Shown here in pieces: positions 24,500-33,323 of a stretch of DNA of 53,038 bases. The DNA is from an alpha proteobacterium BAL199 (GTDB lineage Bacteria > Pseudomonadota > Alphaproteobacteria > Thalassobaculales > Thalassobaculaceae). How positions within the stretch are numbered: position 1 is the stretch's first letter; every line of letters starts with the position of its first letter. Made by a program: the position numbers and the translations under genes. The stretch covers positions 1 to 53,038 of the forward strand of contig ABHC01000029.1 of the NCBI GenBank assembly GCA_000171835.1, written 5' to 3'. Under the pieces are notes generated by a model. The model saw only the letters and a list, made by a program, of their open reading frames with translations. It made no database searches and was not told the DNA's origin.

Positions 24500-25288
24500 T
24501 TATCCCCGCGCCATCGCTTCCAGCACGGCGCGCGAGGCGTCGTCGGCCGGGAAGAAGCTTTCGATGCGGATGTCGTGCAGGGCGATGTCCTGCGGCTCGC
24601 CGAGCGTGGTGATGGTGGAGAACAGCCGCACCGTCGCGCCGTCCTTGGCGATGTCCAGGGTCAGCACCGGTGGCAGCGGCGCCTGCTCCTGACTGTCCCG
24701 CACCGCCCCGCCGGCGGCCCAGTGCGGCGCGGCGGGGCCGAGCCGCCGGGCCATGTGCGGCAACACCTCGTCGCGGTTCAGCAGGTACTGCCCCAAGCCC
24801 TCGGGGTCGAAGATCCAGGCCGCCAGGTCGATCGACCCGTCGGCCGCGGTCGGCAGGCCGTCGGGCGCCAGGAACGCCAGGATGCGCTCGGCGGCGGCGT
24901 TGGCGCGGCGCAGGTGCCAGGCCCGATCAATGACGATGGCCGGGAACGGCTCCTGCTTGTCCAGGATGAAGGTCAGGGCGGCGTCGATGGCGGCGAGATC
25001 CGGGTCGTCGTCGCGGCGCGCCAGGAAGGCGGGCGAGAAGCCGGCCGACGACAGCAGGCTGTTGCGGTCGCGCAGCGGCACGTCCAGCGCCCCAGCGAGT
25101 GCGACCACCATGTAGCGGCTGGGCCGAGCCCGACCGGTCTCCAGGAAGCTCAGGTGGCGCTGCGAGGTGCCGGCGTTCAGCGCCAGGTCGAGTTGGCTGA
25201 CGCCGCGCTGCCGGCGCCAGCGGCGCAGCAGCACGCCGAACTCGTCGGACGGATCGTAGCTGTCCTGAAGATCGAGCGCGGTGGCCAT
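24500..25288 (-). CDS. XRE regulator with MmyB-like ligand-binding domain
   Basis: A 262-residue regulator. Residues 15-75 are an XRE helix-turn-helix (LLRRWRRQRGVSQLDLALNAGTSQRHLSFLETGRARPSR). The remainder matches the MmyB-like domain (FPAIVIDRAWHLRRANAAAERIL...), a PAS-like sensor that binds fatty-acid-like ligands in characterised members. GGGAG precedes ATG 25288. A short dyad overlaps its own start region, consistent with autoregulation. It may control the downstream ABC exporter (same strand) or the divergent membrane protein gene. Confidence 0.9.
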   Translation of the reverse strand: MATALDLQDSYDPSDEFGVLLRRWRRQRGVSQLDLALNAGTSQRHLSFLETGRARPSRYMVVALAGALDVPLRDRNSLLSSAGFSPAFLARRDDDPDLAAIDAALTFILDKQEPFPAIVIDRAWHLRRANAAAERILAFLAPDGLPTAADGSIDLAAWIFDPEGLGQYLLNRDEVLPHMARRLGPAAPHWAAGGAVRDSQEQAPLPPVLTLDIAKDGATVRLFSTITTLGEPQDIALHDIRIESFFPADDASRAVLEAMARG

Positions 25289-25289
25289 G

Positions 25290-25306
25290 ATTACTCCCAG
25301 CGTAAT
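25290..25306. promoter_or_regulatory. Dyad ATTAC-N7-GTAAT, operator candidate
   Basis: A perfect 5-bp inverted repeat next to the start codon of the MmyB-like regulator and overlapping its ribosome-binding site, in the only spacer between two divergent genes. It may be an operator for the regulator; inference only. Confidence 0.35.
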
Positions 25307-25368
25307 TGTGGCGCCCCGGCGCGAAGGCCGATGGTGCGGGCAGGATACGTCAATGAAAGGAGACGATC

Positions 25369-25809
25369 ATGTCCTTGTTCAGTCATCCCGAGAACGCCCT
25401 TCGGCTGGTGCTGCGGCTCAACGCCGGCTCGTCGCTGCTGATCGGCATCGCCATGGCGGCGGCATCCAAGCCGCTCGCCACTTTGTGCCTGACGAACCCC
25501 GGCCCGTTCCTGGGTCTTGACGGCGCCGGCTGGATTCAACTGATCGGGCTCGGCCTGTTCCCGTTCGCGGCCTTCGTGTTCTGGGTGTCGGGCCGTCCGA
25601 CCGAGCGTCCGGGCCTGGTCCGGTTGATCTGCGCGATGGACTGGTCGTGGGTGCTGGCCAGTGCCGCCCTGCTGGTGCTGGGGTGGAGCGCCTTCACCTG
25701 GACCGGCGCGATCCTGGTCGACCTGATGGCCATCGCCGTCGCCGGCTACGCGGTGCTGCAGGCGAAGTTCCTGGGGGCGGTCCGGCCGACGACGGTGTCG
25801 GCCGGGTGA
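25369..25809 (+). CDS. Four-helix inner-membrane protein of unknown function
   Basis: A 146-residue protein with four hydrophobic helices (about residues 20-37, 53-73, 88-107, 110-130) and short charged loops. No signal peptide or catalytic motif. An AAGGAGA box precedes ATG 25369. It is divergent from the MmyB-like XRE regulator across an 80-bp spacer with a dyad, so it is a plausible target of that regulator. The product is not recognised beyond being a small membrane protein. Confidence 0.75.
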   Translation: MSLFSHPENALRLVLRLNAGSSLLIGIAMAAASKPLATLCLTNPGPFLGLDGAGWIQLIGLGLFPFAAFVFWVSGRPTERPGLVRLICAMDWSWVLASAALLVLGWSAFTWTGAILVDLMAIAVAGYAVLQAKFLGAVRPTTVSAG

Positions 25810-25815
25810 GCGGCG

Positions 25816-26754
25816 TCAGGCGTTGGCGCCCTTGTTCAGGAAGTTGAGCGGCAGGCCGGGTCGCGGCCAGTCCATGGCGACGAGCCGGCCTGTGCAGCTC
25901 AGCGTGATGAAGGCGGTCCGCAAGTCAGGACCGCCGAACGCGATGTTGGTGCAGTACGGCTCCGGCATCGGGTGGAACTCGAAGGTGCCGGTGGCCGGTG
26001 AGGCGACGGTGACACCGCCGGTGCCCAGCGTGGCGACACAGATCGCGCCATCGCGCTCGACCGCCAGGCTGTCGAACCGGCGGAACCCGGCGTCGCAGGC
26101 GACCAGCCGGCCGCCGTTCGGCGACGGGAACGGGTGCTTGGCGACCTCGCCCTCGCCGATGATCTCGTAGGCCCACAGCCGGCCGCCCTCGGTCTCGGCG
26201 ACATACAGGGTCTTCTCGTCCGGCGACAGGCCGATGCCGTTCGGCATCATCATCGGGTAGATCGCTTCCTTGATCATCCCGGTGTCGGGCCGGCAGTAGT
26301 AGACCCCGCCGCGGTCGATCTCGCGCTTGCGGGCCTTGCCGAGGTCGGTGAACCACAGCCCGCCGCTCTTGTCGAAAACCAAGTCGTTCGGGCCTTTCAG
26401 GGGGTGGCCGTCGCATTCGGTGAACAGCGTCTCGATCGCGCCGGTTTTCAGGTCGACGCGCTCGATCCGGCCGCCGGAATAGTCGTGGGCCTGGCCGATC
26501 GTGCGGTGCTCGCCGGTCTCCGGGTCGACGTGGAAGTCGAAGCCGCCGTTGTTGCAGATGTAGATCTTGCCGTCCGGCCCCATGGCGGCGCCGTTCGGGC
26601 CACCGCCGGTCTCGGCGACGATCTCCTTGCGGCCGTCCGGCCAGCAGCGCGTCAGCGTGCGGCGGGCGATCTCGACCACGACAACCGACCCGTCGGCCAG
26701 TGCCACCGGACCCTCCGGGAACTGCAATCCATCGGCAATGGTACGCAAGCTCAT
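25816..26754 (-). CDS. SMP-30/gluconolactonase family protein
   Basis: A 312-residue six-bladed beta-propeller of the SMP-30/LRE family, which hydrolyses lactones of sugar acids and related compounds using a divalent cation. Family segments: LQFPEGPVALADGSVVVVE (first metal-ligand Glu in PEGP), GGGPNGAAMGPDGKIYICNNGG, KGPNDLVFDKSGGLWFTD, PNGIGLSPDEKTLYVAET and CTNIAFGGPDLRTAFIT. ATG 26754 gives the usual N-terminus; the frame is open far upstream. It is divergent from the pirin gene. Another SMP-30-like protein lies at 29639-30622 with low similarity, so the two probably have different substrates. Confidence 0.92.
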   Translation of the reverse strand: MSLRTIADGLQFPEGPVALADGSVVVVEIARRTLTRCWPDGRKEIVAETGGGPNGAAMGPDGKIYICNNGGFDFHVDPETGEHRTIGQAHDYSGGRIERVDLKTGAIETLFTECDGHPLKGPNDLVFDKSGGLWFTDLGKARKREIDRGGVYYCRPDTGMIKEAIYPMMMPNGIGLSPDEKTLYVAETEGGRLWAYEIIGEGEVAKHPFPSPNGGRLVACDAGFRRFDSLAVERDGAICVATLGTGGVTVASPATGTFEFHPMPEPYCTNIAFGGPDLRTAFITLSCTGRLVAMDWPRPGLPLNFLNKGANA

Positions 26755-26866
26755 TTCTGGTCTCCTCCCACGGTTGCGGGCAGTATCGGCTTGAAACTCG
26801 CTCCGCCGCAAACGCGCGGCGGTCACGACTGCCGTTCTCGGGAAAGCTGACCATGGGAGATTGGTC

Positions 26867-27790
26867 ATGAGTGATCGCGACGACGCTACCGGACCGGACC
26901 CTGCGTCCGATCCGGAAAGCCGCGGCGTGGAGACGGTGATCGTGCCGCGTGCCCACGACATCGGCGGGATGGAGGTCCGGCGCGCCCTGCCGTCGGCTAG
27001 GCGCCAGATGGTCGGACCGTTCATCTTCTGGGACCAGATGGGACCCGCCCGTTTTCCGTTCGGCGAGGGAATGGACGTCCGGCCGCACCCGCACATCGGG
27101 CTGTCGACCCTAACCTACCTGTTCGAGGGCGAGATCATGCACCGGGACAGCCTGGGCACCGCCCAGCCGATCCGGCCGGGCGAGGTCAACTGGATGACCG
27201 CCGGGCGCGGCATCGTGCATTCCGAGCGGACGGCGACCGAACTGCGGGCCAACGGTGCCGCTCTGTACGGCATCCAGGCCTGGATCGCCCTGCCGAAGGG
27301 GGACGAGGACACCACACCCGGTTTTACCCATCTCGGCTCCGAAGCGTTACCGACCATCGAGGCGGAAGGGAAGCGGGTGCGGGTTGTCGCCGGCACGTTG
27401 TGGGGCGAAACCTCGCCGGTGCCGAGCTTCTCGGAGATGATCTACGCCGACGCGATCCTGGAGACCGGATCCAAGCTTCCGATCCCAGCCGAGCACGACG
27501 AGCGCGCGGTCTATGTGGTCGAGGGCACGGTGTCGATTGCCGGCGACCGCTTCGAGTGCGGACGGCTGCTGATCCTGCACCCCGGCGACGCGGTCACGGT
27601 AGAGGCGGTCAGCAACGCGCGGGTGCTGGTGCTGGGCGGCGAGCCGATGGACGGGCCGCGCTTCATCTGGTGGAACTTCGTCGCGTCGTCGAAGGAGCGG
27701 ATCGAGGCCGCCAAGGCCGATTGGAAGGCCGGGCGTTTCGATGTCGTGCCGGACGATTCCGAGGAGTTTATCCCGCTGCCGGAGCGGTGA
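26867..27790 (+). CDS. Pirin family protein
   Basis: A 307-residue bicupin. The N-terminal cupin has the pirin signature: [14 protein letters not shown]..., [26 protein letters not shown] and [12 protein letters not shown], which supply the His/Glu ligands for Fe. The C-terminal cupin (residues about 190-290) has no metal motif, as usual. Bacterial pirins have been described as quercetinases or as regulators of central metabolism; the role here is not readable. ATG 26867 with GGGAGA upstream is preferred over a TTG six bases earlier. Confidence 0.9.
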   Translation: MSDRDDATGPDPASDPESRGVETVIVPRAHDIGGMEVRRALPSARRQMVGPFIFWDQMGPARFPFGEGMDVRPHPHIGLSTLTYLFEGEIMHRDSLGTAQPIRPGEVNWMTAGRGIVHSERTATELRANGAALYGIQAWIALPKGDEDTTPGFTHLGSEALPTIEAEGKRVRVVAGTLWGETSPVPSFSEMIYADAILETGSKLPIPAEHDERAVYVVEGTVSIAGDRFECGRLLILHPGDAVTVEAVSNARVLVLGGEPMDGPRFIWWNFVASSKERIEAAKADWKAGRFDVVPDDSEEFIPLPER

Positions 27791-27799
27791 GAGCGTCGC

Positions 27800-28348
27800 T
27801 CAGCTGCTCACCCACCGCGCGTCCTGAAGGCAAAAGCGCTGGGTCCCAGTTCGCTCCCGATCGTTCAGATAGTAGTAGCTTTTCACCTGCTTGCAGAGGT
27901 TGCCGCCGTCGAGGACCGGCGGCGACGCGCGTTCGGCCCATCCGAACACGTCCTTGTTCGTCTCGCTCTGCCAGTGGACGGGCCCTCCGATCGAAGCGTT
28001 AGCCGATTGGCGGGCCGCGTCCTCGGCACGCAGGCGGTCGGCTTCGTCAAGGGATGCCCAGAACGCACCACCGGCAATCGCTCCGGCTACTGCACCAACC
28101 AACATGCCGACGAGTATGTTCTGTCCAAAGTACCCGTTGCCGCCGATGGCTGTTCCGGCAGCCGACCTGGCACCGGCAGCCGCGCCTGCGGCCCCGCCGG
28201 CTGCGGCACCAGCAGGTTGGTCCGAGCCGGTCGTCTGGCAGCTGGACAGCATGATCGCCGATACGGTGAGTAGGGCGACCATCCTGAGAACGCGCGCCAA
28301 GGACTCTCTTCTTGCATTACCCAAAACCGGACGGCGGCCTGAGACCAT
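27800..28348 (-). CDS. Glycine-zipper lipoprotein, paralogue A
   Basis: A protein of up to 182 residues. A hydrophobic segment ends in a lipobox (LSSC), so it is probably lipidated. A Gly/Ala-rich region follows (GGAAGAAAG..., then VGMLVGAVAGAIAGGAFW, a glycine-zipper hairpin), and then a conserved tail: HWQSETNKDVFGWAER, LCKQVKSYYYL, RFCLQDARW. The tail and zipper match the product of 28974-29456. The ATG at 28348 overlaps the stop of the ClpP-like gene (TGATG). It gives a long basic N-region, so a later TTG or ATG (28282) start is possible. It is the last gene of a three-gene operon. Confidence 0.75.
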   Translation of the reverse strand: MVSGRRPVLGNARRESLARVLRMVALLTVSAIMLSSCQTTGSDQPAGAAAGGAAGAAAGARSAAGTAIGGNGYFGQNILVGMLVGAVAGAIAGGAFWASLDEADRLRAEDAARQSANASIGGPVHWQSETNKDVFGWAERASPPVLDGGNLCKQVKSYYYLNDRERTGTQRFCLQDARWVSS

Positions 28349-28989
28349 CAGCCGACCACGTTGACGACGTTGAACCGGCGCATTTCCTGTTCGCTCAGCC
28401 AATGGATATCGAGATGCGATGTCGCGAACAGGGTGTCGAACACCTCGACCGCCACGCCCATCCGCACGACGTAGGTTGCGATCATCCCGGCGACGCGGGC
28501 CGACATTTGTTCGTTCAGCAGCACGATCAATCGGATCCGGTCGTCGACCGACATCCGGCGTTCGTTAAGAATCTGTCGGAGCTTGGCTACATACTCGTCG
28601 TTGCCGGCGGCGGAATGCATGTGCACGCCCAGCCGGCCAGTACCGTCAACACTGCGCAGGACACCGCCCAGAAATGCGAAGAAGCAGGCGCTGGCGCACT
28701 CGCGCCCGCTGGTGATCCGGGTTGCCACCTGTGCCGCCCGCAGGGTCACGCCGACGTCGATGCCGGCTTTCATGTTGCCGCCCGGCGAGTGAAGGCGAAC
28801 CTCCATGATCGGTTCGCGGGACAGCGCGTCGAGCACCTTGTTGGCGTCGCCCGTCACGAACTCACCGGACAGGGTCAGGATGGTGCCCTGCTTGGTGGTG
28901 GTCCGGTCGAGTTGCAGGGCGTGCGCGACGGAGGTCAGCGCGAACAGGACAACCAGGGACGCAAAGAGACGGATCAGGCTTCGGTCCAT
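28348..28989 (-). CDS. Secreted ClpP/SppA-like protein (periplasmic protease-like)
   Basis: A 213-residue protein with a clear signal peptide (RLFASLVVLFALTSVAHA). The crotonase/ClpP fold is seen: EVRLHSPGGNMKAGIDVG, the oxyanion region and strand, then GRECASACFFAFLGG, where the serine in CASAC is at the nucleophile position, and LGVHMHSA with the histidine. This matches predicted periplasmic proteins of COG3904 type in alphaproteobacteria, whose function is unknown. Its ATG overlaps the end of lipoprotein B by 16 bp and its stop overlaps the start of lipoprotein A, so the three are co-translated. This suggests a joint envelope function. Confidence 0.8.
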   Translation of the reverse strand: MDRSLIRLFASLVVLFALTSVAHALQLDRTTTKQGTILTLSGEFVTGDANKVLDALSREPIMEVRLHSPGGNMKAGIDVGVTLRAAQVATRITSGRECASACFFAFLGGVLRSVDGTGRLGVHMHSAAGNDEYVAKLRQILNERRMSVDDRIRLIVLLNEQMSARVAGMIATYVVRMGVAVEVFDTLFATSHLDIHWLSEQEMRRFNVVNVVG

Positions 28990-29456
28990 CGTCCATCCTG
29001 AAGGCAGAAGCGCTTCGTCTCCGTCTGCTCCTGGCCGCTCAGATAGTAGATGCTCTTCACCTGCTTGCAGAGGTCGTCGCCATCGAGTGCCGCGGCGGAT
29101 GCCGGTTCGGCCCAGCCGTGCACGTCTTTGTTCTTCTCGCTCTGCCAGTGTACCACGCCGGCGCTGGGCGCGTTCGCGGCCTGGCGCGCGGCGTTCTCGG
29201 CCCGCAGTCGGTCGGCGTCGTCCAGCGACGCTCCGATCGCACCGCCGGCGAGAGCGCCAACCAGCGCCCCGACCACCACGGCGACCAGCCGCCCTTCGCC
29301 GCTGCCGAACTGGGCGCCGGCGGCCGCACCGGCTAGTCCGCCCAGGAGAAATCCGCTCTGCTGATTGTTGCCGCGGCCGTCTCCGGTGGTCTGGCATCCG
29401 GCCAGCGCCAGTGCCGAGATCGCCACTGCCGCGGCCATTCTGCGTCCCCGTGTCAT
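28974..29456 (-). CDS. Glycine-zipper lipoprotein, paralogue B
   Basis: A 160-residue predicted lipoprotein. The basic start (MTRGRR) is followed by a hydrophobic stretch and the lipobox LAGC. The glycine zipper is VVVGALVGALAGGAIGASL. The C-terminal block HWQSEKNKDVHGWAEP, LCKQVKSIYYL and RFCLQDGRW is shared with paralogue A. ATG 29456 has GGGGGAAG upstream. It is the first gene of the operon. Glycine-zipper lipoproteins often sit in the outer membrane and some affect envelope integrity; here no function can be assigned. Confidence 0.78.
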   Translation of the reverse strand: MTRGRRMAAAVAISALALAGCQTTGDGRGNNQQSGFLLGGLAGAAAGAQFGSGEGRLVAVVVGALVGALAGGAIGASLDDADRLRAENAARQAANAPSAGVVHWQSEKNKDVHGWAEPASAAALDGDDLCKQVKSIYYLSGQEQTETKRFCLQDGRWTEA

Positions 29457-29573
29457 GGATGCTTCCCCCATACCCATACGCCGCAAAAAGTCTTCGCGGC
29501 GCTCCACCCCAGATTGCAACGATGCCCTGCGCACTGTTCCCGGGCAATGTTTTGCTGCGGTGTTTCCTCAGTC

Positions 29574-29594
29574 GGCGCAAAGCAGTCTTGCGCC
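29574..29594. promoter_or_regulatory. Hairpin GGCGCAA-N7-TTGCGCC in divergent promoter region
   Basis: A perfect 7-bp inverted repeat in the 182-bp spacer between the lipoprotein operon and the SMP-30 gene. It may be an operator or an RNA hairpin in the 5' region of the SMP-30 transcript. No partner is known. Confidence 0.3.
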
Positions 29595-29638
29595 GTCGGC
29601 GCTTTGACGTGTCATAGCTCGACGATACAGTGCGCGCC

Positions 29639-30622
29639 ATGACGATGCTCTCGCTCGACGATCTGAGCTTTTTCGGCACCGGGCTGCGGCGGCCGGAATG
29701 CGTGGCTTGCACCGCTGCAGGCCCGATCTGGGTCAGTCACGCCCTGCCAGAGGGCGGTGGCGGCGTGGCCCAGCTTGACACTGACGGCAGGCTGCATCCG
29801 CTGCTCGCGAAATCGGGCATGCCCGACGACTTCATGCCGAACGGCTGGTCGATGGCGCCGGACGGATCGTTCCTGATCGCCAATCTCGGTGAGTCCGGCG
29901 GCGTGTGGCGGCTGCGGCCGGACGGGGTGTGCGAACCGGTGCTGCAGGCGGTCGACGGGGTGACCCTGCCGTCGATCAACTTCGTGCACCGGGCCGAGGA
30001 CGGTGTGCTGTGGATTTCGGTCAGCACCTGGCGGGCGCCGCGCGACCGGGCGTTCCACCGCGACGTCGCCGACGGCTTCGTGATCCGAATGACCGATCCG
30101 GCGGACCCGGCGTCCGCGCGGCTCGTTGCCGACGGGTTGGGCTACGCCAACGAGGTGAAAATCGATCCCTCGGGTGCCTATCTGTATGCCAACGAGACCA
30201 TGGCGCGGCGGCTGTCGCGTTGGCCGTTGACCCAGCGCGGCCTCGGTCGGCGCGAGACGGTGGCCGACTACCTGGACGGGGTGTTCCCCGATGGCTTCGA
30301 GTTCGACGCCGAGGGCGGCGTGTGGTGCGCCAGCGTGATGAGCAACCGGGTGGTCCGGGTGGCGCCCAACGGCACTCAGACCGTTGTGCTGGAAGATTGC
30401 GAACAGGCGGCCGTGGACGCGGCGATGACCAACTGGCTCGACGGCGCGTTCAGCCGCGCCGACATGAATGTCGGAGCCACCCGTCGGCTGGCCAACATTG
30501 CAAGCATCACCTTCGGCGGCCCCGATCTGCGGACCGCCTATCTGGGCTCGCTCGCCGGGCAGAGTCTGGTGACCTTCCGTTCGCCAGTGGCCGGCGCCGT
30601 GCCGCCGCATTGGCATTTCTGA
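29639..30622 (+). CDS. SMP-30/gluconolactonase/LRE family protein
   Basis: A 327-residue beta-propeller hydrolase. Family features: RRPECVACTAAGPIWVSH (PE at the first metal ligand), DDFMPNGWSMAPDGSFLIANLG, LGYANEVKIDPSGAYLYANET (the N/D ligands), and SITFGGPDLRTAYLGSLAGQSL at the end. It is followed closely (16 bp) by the HMG-CoA-lyase-like gene and then the CoA-transferase, so the three are probably co-transcribed in a catabolic operon in which a lactone is opened first. The actual lactone is not readable. Confidence 0.88.
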   Translation: MTMLSLDDLSFFGTGLRRPECVACTAAGPIWVSHALPEGGGGVAQLDTDGRLHPLLAKSGMPDDFMPNGWSMAPDGSFLIANLGESGGVWRLRPDGVCEPVLQAVDGVTLPSINFVHRAEDGVLWISVSTWRAPRDRAFHRDVADGFVIRMTDPADPASARLVADGLGYANEVKIDPSGAYLYANETMARRLSRWPLTQRGLGRRETVADYLDGVFPDGFEFDAEGGVWCASVMSNRVVRVAPNGTQTVVLEDCEQAAVDAAMTNWLDGAFSRADMNVGATRRLANIASITFGGPDLRTAYLGSLAGQSLVTFRSPVAGAVPPHWHF

Positions 30623-30638
30623 CGACAGGAGACGATCG

Positions 30639-31595
30639 ATGGCTGAGGTAAGCCCCATTACGGCCGGTCACCGGGTTGAAGTGACCGAGGTCGGGCCGCG
30701 CGACGGCATCCAGGCGGATGCGACGTTCGTGCCGACCGAGCACAAGATCGCGCTGATCAACCGGTTGACCGAGGCCGGCGTGCCGCGGATCGAGGCGACC
30801 TCGTTCGTGTCGCCGCGCGCGGTGCCGCAACTCGCCGACGCCGCCGAGGTGATGAAGGGCGTGAAGCGCTCCAAAAGCACCGTGCTCGCCGCCCTGGTGC
30901 CGAACGCCCGCGGTGCGATCCGCGCCGCCGAGGCCGGGGTCGACCAGATCGTGGTGTTCATGTCGGCGTCGGAGAGCCACAACCTGAAGAACGTGAACTG
31001 CACGGTCGCGGAATCACTGAAGGCGTTCGAGGACGTGGCCAAGATCGCCCACGATTCCGGCATCCCGGTGCACGGCGCCATCGCCACCTCGTTCGGTTGC
31101 CCGTTCGAGGGCGACGTTCCGGTCGCCCAGGTGGCGCGGATCGCCAGGGCCTATCAGGACATGGGCTTCGTCGGCATGAGCTTCGGCGACACCACCGGCA
31201 TGGCGACCCCGCCGCTGGTGAAGGAGCGGGTCCTGGCGGTGCGCGACGCGGCACCGAGGCTTTCCCAGGTCCTGCATTTCCACAACACCCGCGGCATCGG
31301 CCTTGCCAATGTCATGGCCGGTCTGGCTGTGGGCGTCGACCGTTACGAGAGCTCGATCGGCGGCACCGGCGGCTGCCCGTTCGTACCGAAGGCCACCGGC
31401 AACATCTGCACCGAGGATCTGCTGTACCTCCTGCACGAGATGGGCATCGAGACCGGCATCGACCTGCGCAAGCTGATGGGCATGGCCAGCGACATGCAGT
31501 CGGTCCTGGGCCGCGAGTTGCCGGGGCAGATCATGAAGGCCGGACTGCGGCTCGACCTGCACCCCATGGAGTCGGTCCGGACGGCCGTCGGCTGA
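30639..31595 (+). CDS. Hydroxymethylglutaryl-CoA lyase family enzyme
   Basis: A 318-residue TIM-barrel lyase of the DRE-TIM superfamily. The metal-binding Arg-Asp is in EVGPRDGIQ (D22), the H-x-H ligand pair in LHFHNTRGIG, and the characteristic GGTGGCPFVPKATGN carries the catalytic loop cysteine. HMG-CoA lyases split HMG-CoA to acetyl-CoA and acetoacetate in leucine breakdown, and close relatives cleave other 3-hydroxyacyl-CoAs. The directly following CoA-transferase would activate the free acid. The start at 30639 has GACAGGAGA upstream. Confidence 0.92.
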   Translation: MAEVSPITAGHRVEVTEVGPRDGIQADATFVPTEHKIALINRLTEAGVPRIEATSFVSPRAVPQLADAAEVMKGVKRSKSTVLAALVPNARGAIRAAEAGVDQIVVFMSASESHNLKNVNCTVAESLKAFEDVAKIAHDSGIPVHGAIATSFGCPFEGDVPVAQVARIARAYQDMGFVGMSFGDTTGMATPPLVKERVLAVRDAAPRLSQVLHFHNTRGIGLANVMAGLAVGVDRYESSIGGTGGCPFVPKATGNICTEDLLYLLHEMGIETGIDLRKLMGMASDMQSVLGRELPGQIMKAGLRLDLHPMESVRTAVG

Positions 31596-31608
31596 TCGGG
31601 GACAGTTG

Positions 31609-32739
31609 ATGAGTGCATTAGCCGGTATTCGAGTCGTCGACCTCACGCGGATTCTCGCGGGGCCGTTCTGCACGCAATTGCTCGCCGACATGGGCGCGGA
31701 GGTCATCAAGATCGAACCGCCCGGCGGCGATCCGGTGCGCGCCCAAGGCGCGGTGGTCGACGGCTACTCCTGGTACTTCGCCCAGTTCAACCGCAATAAG
31801 AAGTCGGTCGTCCTGGATCTGTACACCGACCAGGGCAAGACGGCCCTGACCCGCCTGATCGAAACCGCCGACGTGCTGGTGGAGAACTACCGGCCCGGGG
31901 TGCTGGCCAAGATGGGCTTCGACGACGCCCGGCTGGAGGAACTGAACCCGCGGCTGATCATCGCCAGCGTCAACGGCTACGGCTCGACCGGCCCGTATGT
32001 CGACCGGCCGGCCTTCGACTTCATCGCCCAGGCGATGAGCGGGTTCATGGCGGTCAACGGCGATCCGGACGGCCCGCCACGGCGTGCGGCGCCACCGATC
32101 TCCGACCTGGTTGCCGGCCTGTACAGCGCGTTCGGCGTGGTGTCGGCGTTGGAGGCCAGGCACCGCAGCGGGCGTGGGCAGAAGGTCGAGTCCACCCTGA
32201 CCGGTGGCCTGATGTCGATGATGGCCTACCTGTCGGCCGAATACTTCGCGACCGGCCGGAACCCGACCCGCACCGGCAACGACCATCCGATCGTGGCACC
32301 CTACGGCCTGTTCGAGGCGGCCGATGGCGAGATCGCGGTGTCGCCGTCGCACGATGTGATGGTGACCCGGTTCCTCGGAGTGCTCGGCCTTGCCGATCTG
32401 CTGAACGAACCAGACTACACCGACAACCCCCGGCGCATGGCCAACCGTCCGGCGCTCAACGCGCTGATCAACGAGGTCACGCGGACCCGACCGGTCGACC
32501 ACTGGATCGAGGCGATCAACAAGGCCGGCTGCCCGTGCGGCCGGGTGATGGGGCTGGACGAGGTGTTCACCGACCCGCAGGTGCTGGCCCAGGACATGGT
32601 GGTCGAGTCGGCCCGCCCGGGCCGGACGCCGATCAGGATGACCGGGTTCCCGGTGAAGATGTCCGGCACGCCGTGCACCGTGCACCTGCCGCCGCCGGAG
32701 TTGGGCGAGCACACCGACGAGGTGCTGGGCAGTCTGTAG
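31609..32739 (+). CDS. CaiB/BaiF family (class III) CoA-transferase
   Basis: A 376-residue enzyme that moves CoA between carboxylic acids. Family markers: DLTRILAGPFCTQLLADMGAEVIKIE at the N-terminus, VLVENYRPGVLAKMGF, GYGSTGPY, and the catalytic aspartate D166 in PPISDLVAG. It lies 13 bp after the HMG-CoA-lyase-like gene. The combination resembles succinyl-CoA:hydroxymethylglutarate-type CoA transfer followed by lyase cleavage; this pairing is an inference from gene order. ATG 31609 is preferred over the TTG before it. Confidence 0.92.
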   Translation: MSALAGIRVVDLTRILAGPFCTQLLADMGAEVIKIEPPGGDPVRAQGAVVDGYSWYFAQFNRNKKSVVLDLYTDQGKTALTRLIETADVLVENYRPGVLAKMGFDDARLEELNPRLIIASVNGYGSTGPYVDRPAFDFIAQAMSGFMAVNGDPDGPPRRAAPPISDLVAGLYSAFGVVSALEARHRSGRGQKVESTLTGGLMSMMAYLSAEYFATGRNPTRTGNDHPIVAPYGLFEAADGEIAVSPSHDVMVTRFLGVLGLADLLNEPDYTDNPRRMANRPALNALINEVTRTRPVDHWIEAINKAGCPCGRVMGLDEVFTDPQVLAQDMVVESARPGRTPIRMTGFPVKMSGTPCTVHLPPPELGEHTDEVLGSL

Positions 32740-32798
32740 GAGACGCCTGTCGAGACGGGAACTCGATGGAAGGGCAGAGGCTGAAGGCGGCGCGGCAC

Positions 32799-33194
32799 TC
32801 AGCCCAGGAGCACTCGGTACAACAGGCGTCCAGGCAGCAGGGTGAACGCTCCTGCGACGACCAGGGCGCCGAGGTAGAGGCTCAGCATCGCCTGGCGGTG
32901 GCGTTGAACGTTGTGCCGACGAGCGGCGTACAGCCCGCCTGCGACGCCGAATAAGGTCAACGGGATGAGAAGGTGGATCCAGCTGAACGCGCCGTCATTG
33001 AGGTCGCGCACGAAGACCGTGGAGATCGCGGTCACCGTCATCAACCCGAGGAAGACGTAACCGAGCCGCCGGTGCCAGCGCGCACCCTTGCGGCTGCCCA
33101 GGATCAGCCACGCGCCGATGACAGCCGTCGGCACTACCGTGATCAGGTGAACCAGAACAGCCGTCGGGGCTGCGATGAGCGGCGCGAGTGCCAT
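32799..33194 (-). CDS. DUF2306-like four-helix membrane protein
   Basis: A 131-residue inner-membrane protein with about four helices: PLIAAPTAVLVHLITVVPTAVIGAWLIL, then LGYVFLGLMTVTAISTVFV, IHLLIPLTLFGVAGGLYAA and LYLGALVVAGAFTLLPGRLLYRVL. The loops GSRKGARWHRRLGY and RRHNVQRHRQAM carry the positive charge and conserved histidines typical of DUF2306 proteins, whose function is unknown. The longer open frame upstream lacks protein-like sequence, so ATG 33194 is used. It is divergent from an XRE regulator gene. Confidence 0.8.
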   Translation of the reverse strand: MALAPLIAAPTAVLVHLITVVPTAVIGAWLILGSRKGARWHRRLGYVFLGLMTVTAISTVFVRDLNDGAFSWIHLLIPLTLFGVAGGLYAARRHNVQRHRQAMLSLYLGALVVAGAFTLLPGRLLYRVLLG

Positions 33195-33323
33195 GGTGCT
33201 GCGGATGCTGACGTGCGTTCGTGTCCCGCACAAGCGGGGAAAGCGGGAGGATCGGCGGCAGTTGATCGGAGCCGGACACCGGCGTAGGACTGGCGTCAGC
33301 CTGCGCGCTGGATGTGATGTTCC

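Noticed and set aside
22631-25441. A 936-residue plus-strand frame
   Set aside because: It is antisense to the ABC exporter and XRE genes, with biased low-complexity composition (Q, R, G, D, H) typical of GC-rich shadow frames and no motifs.
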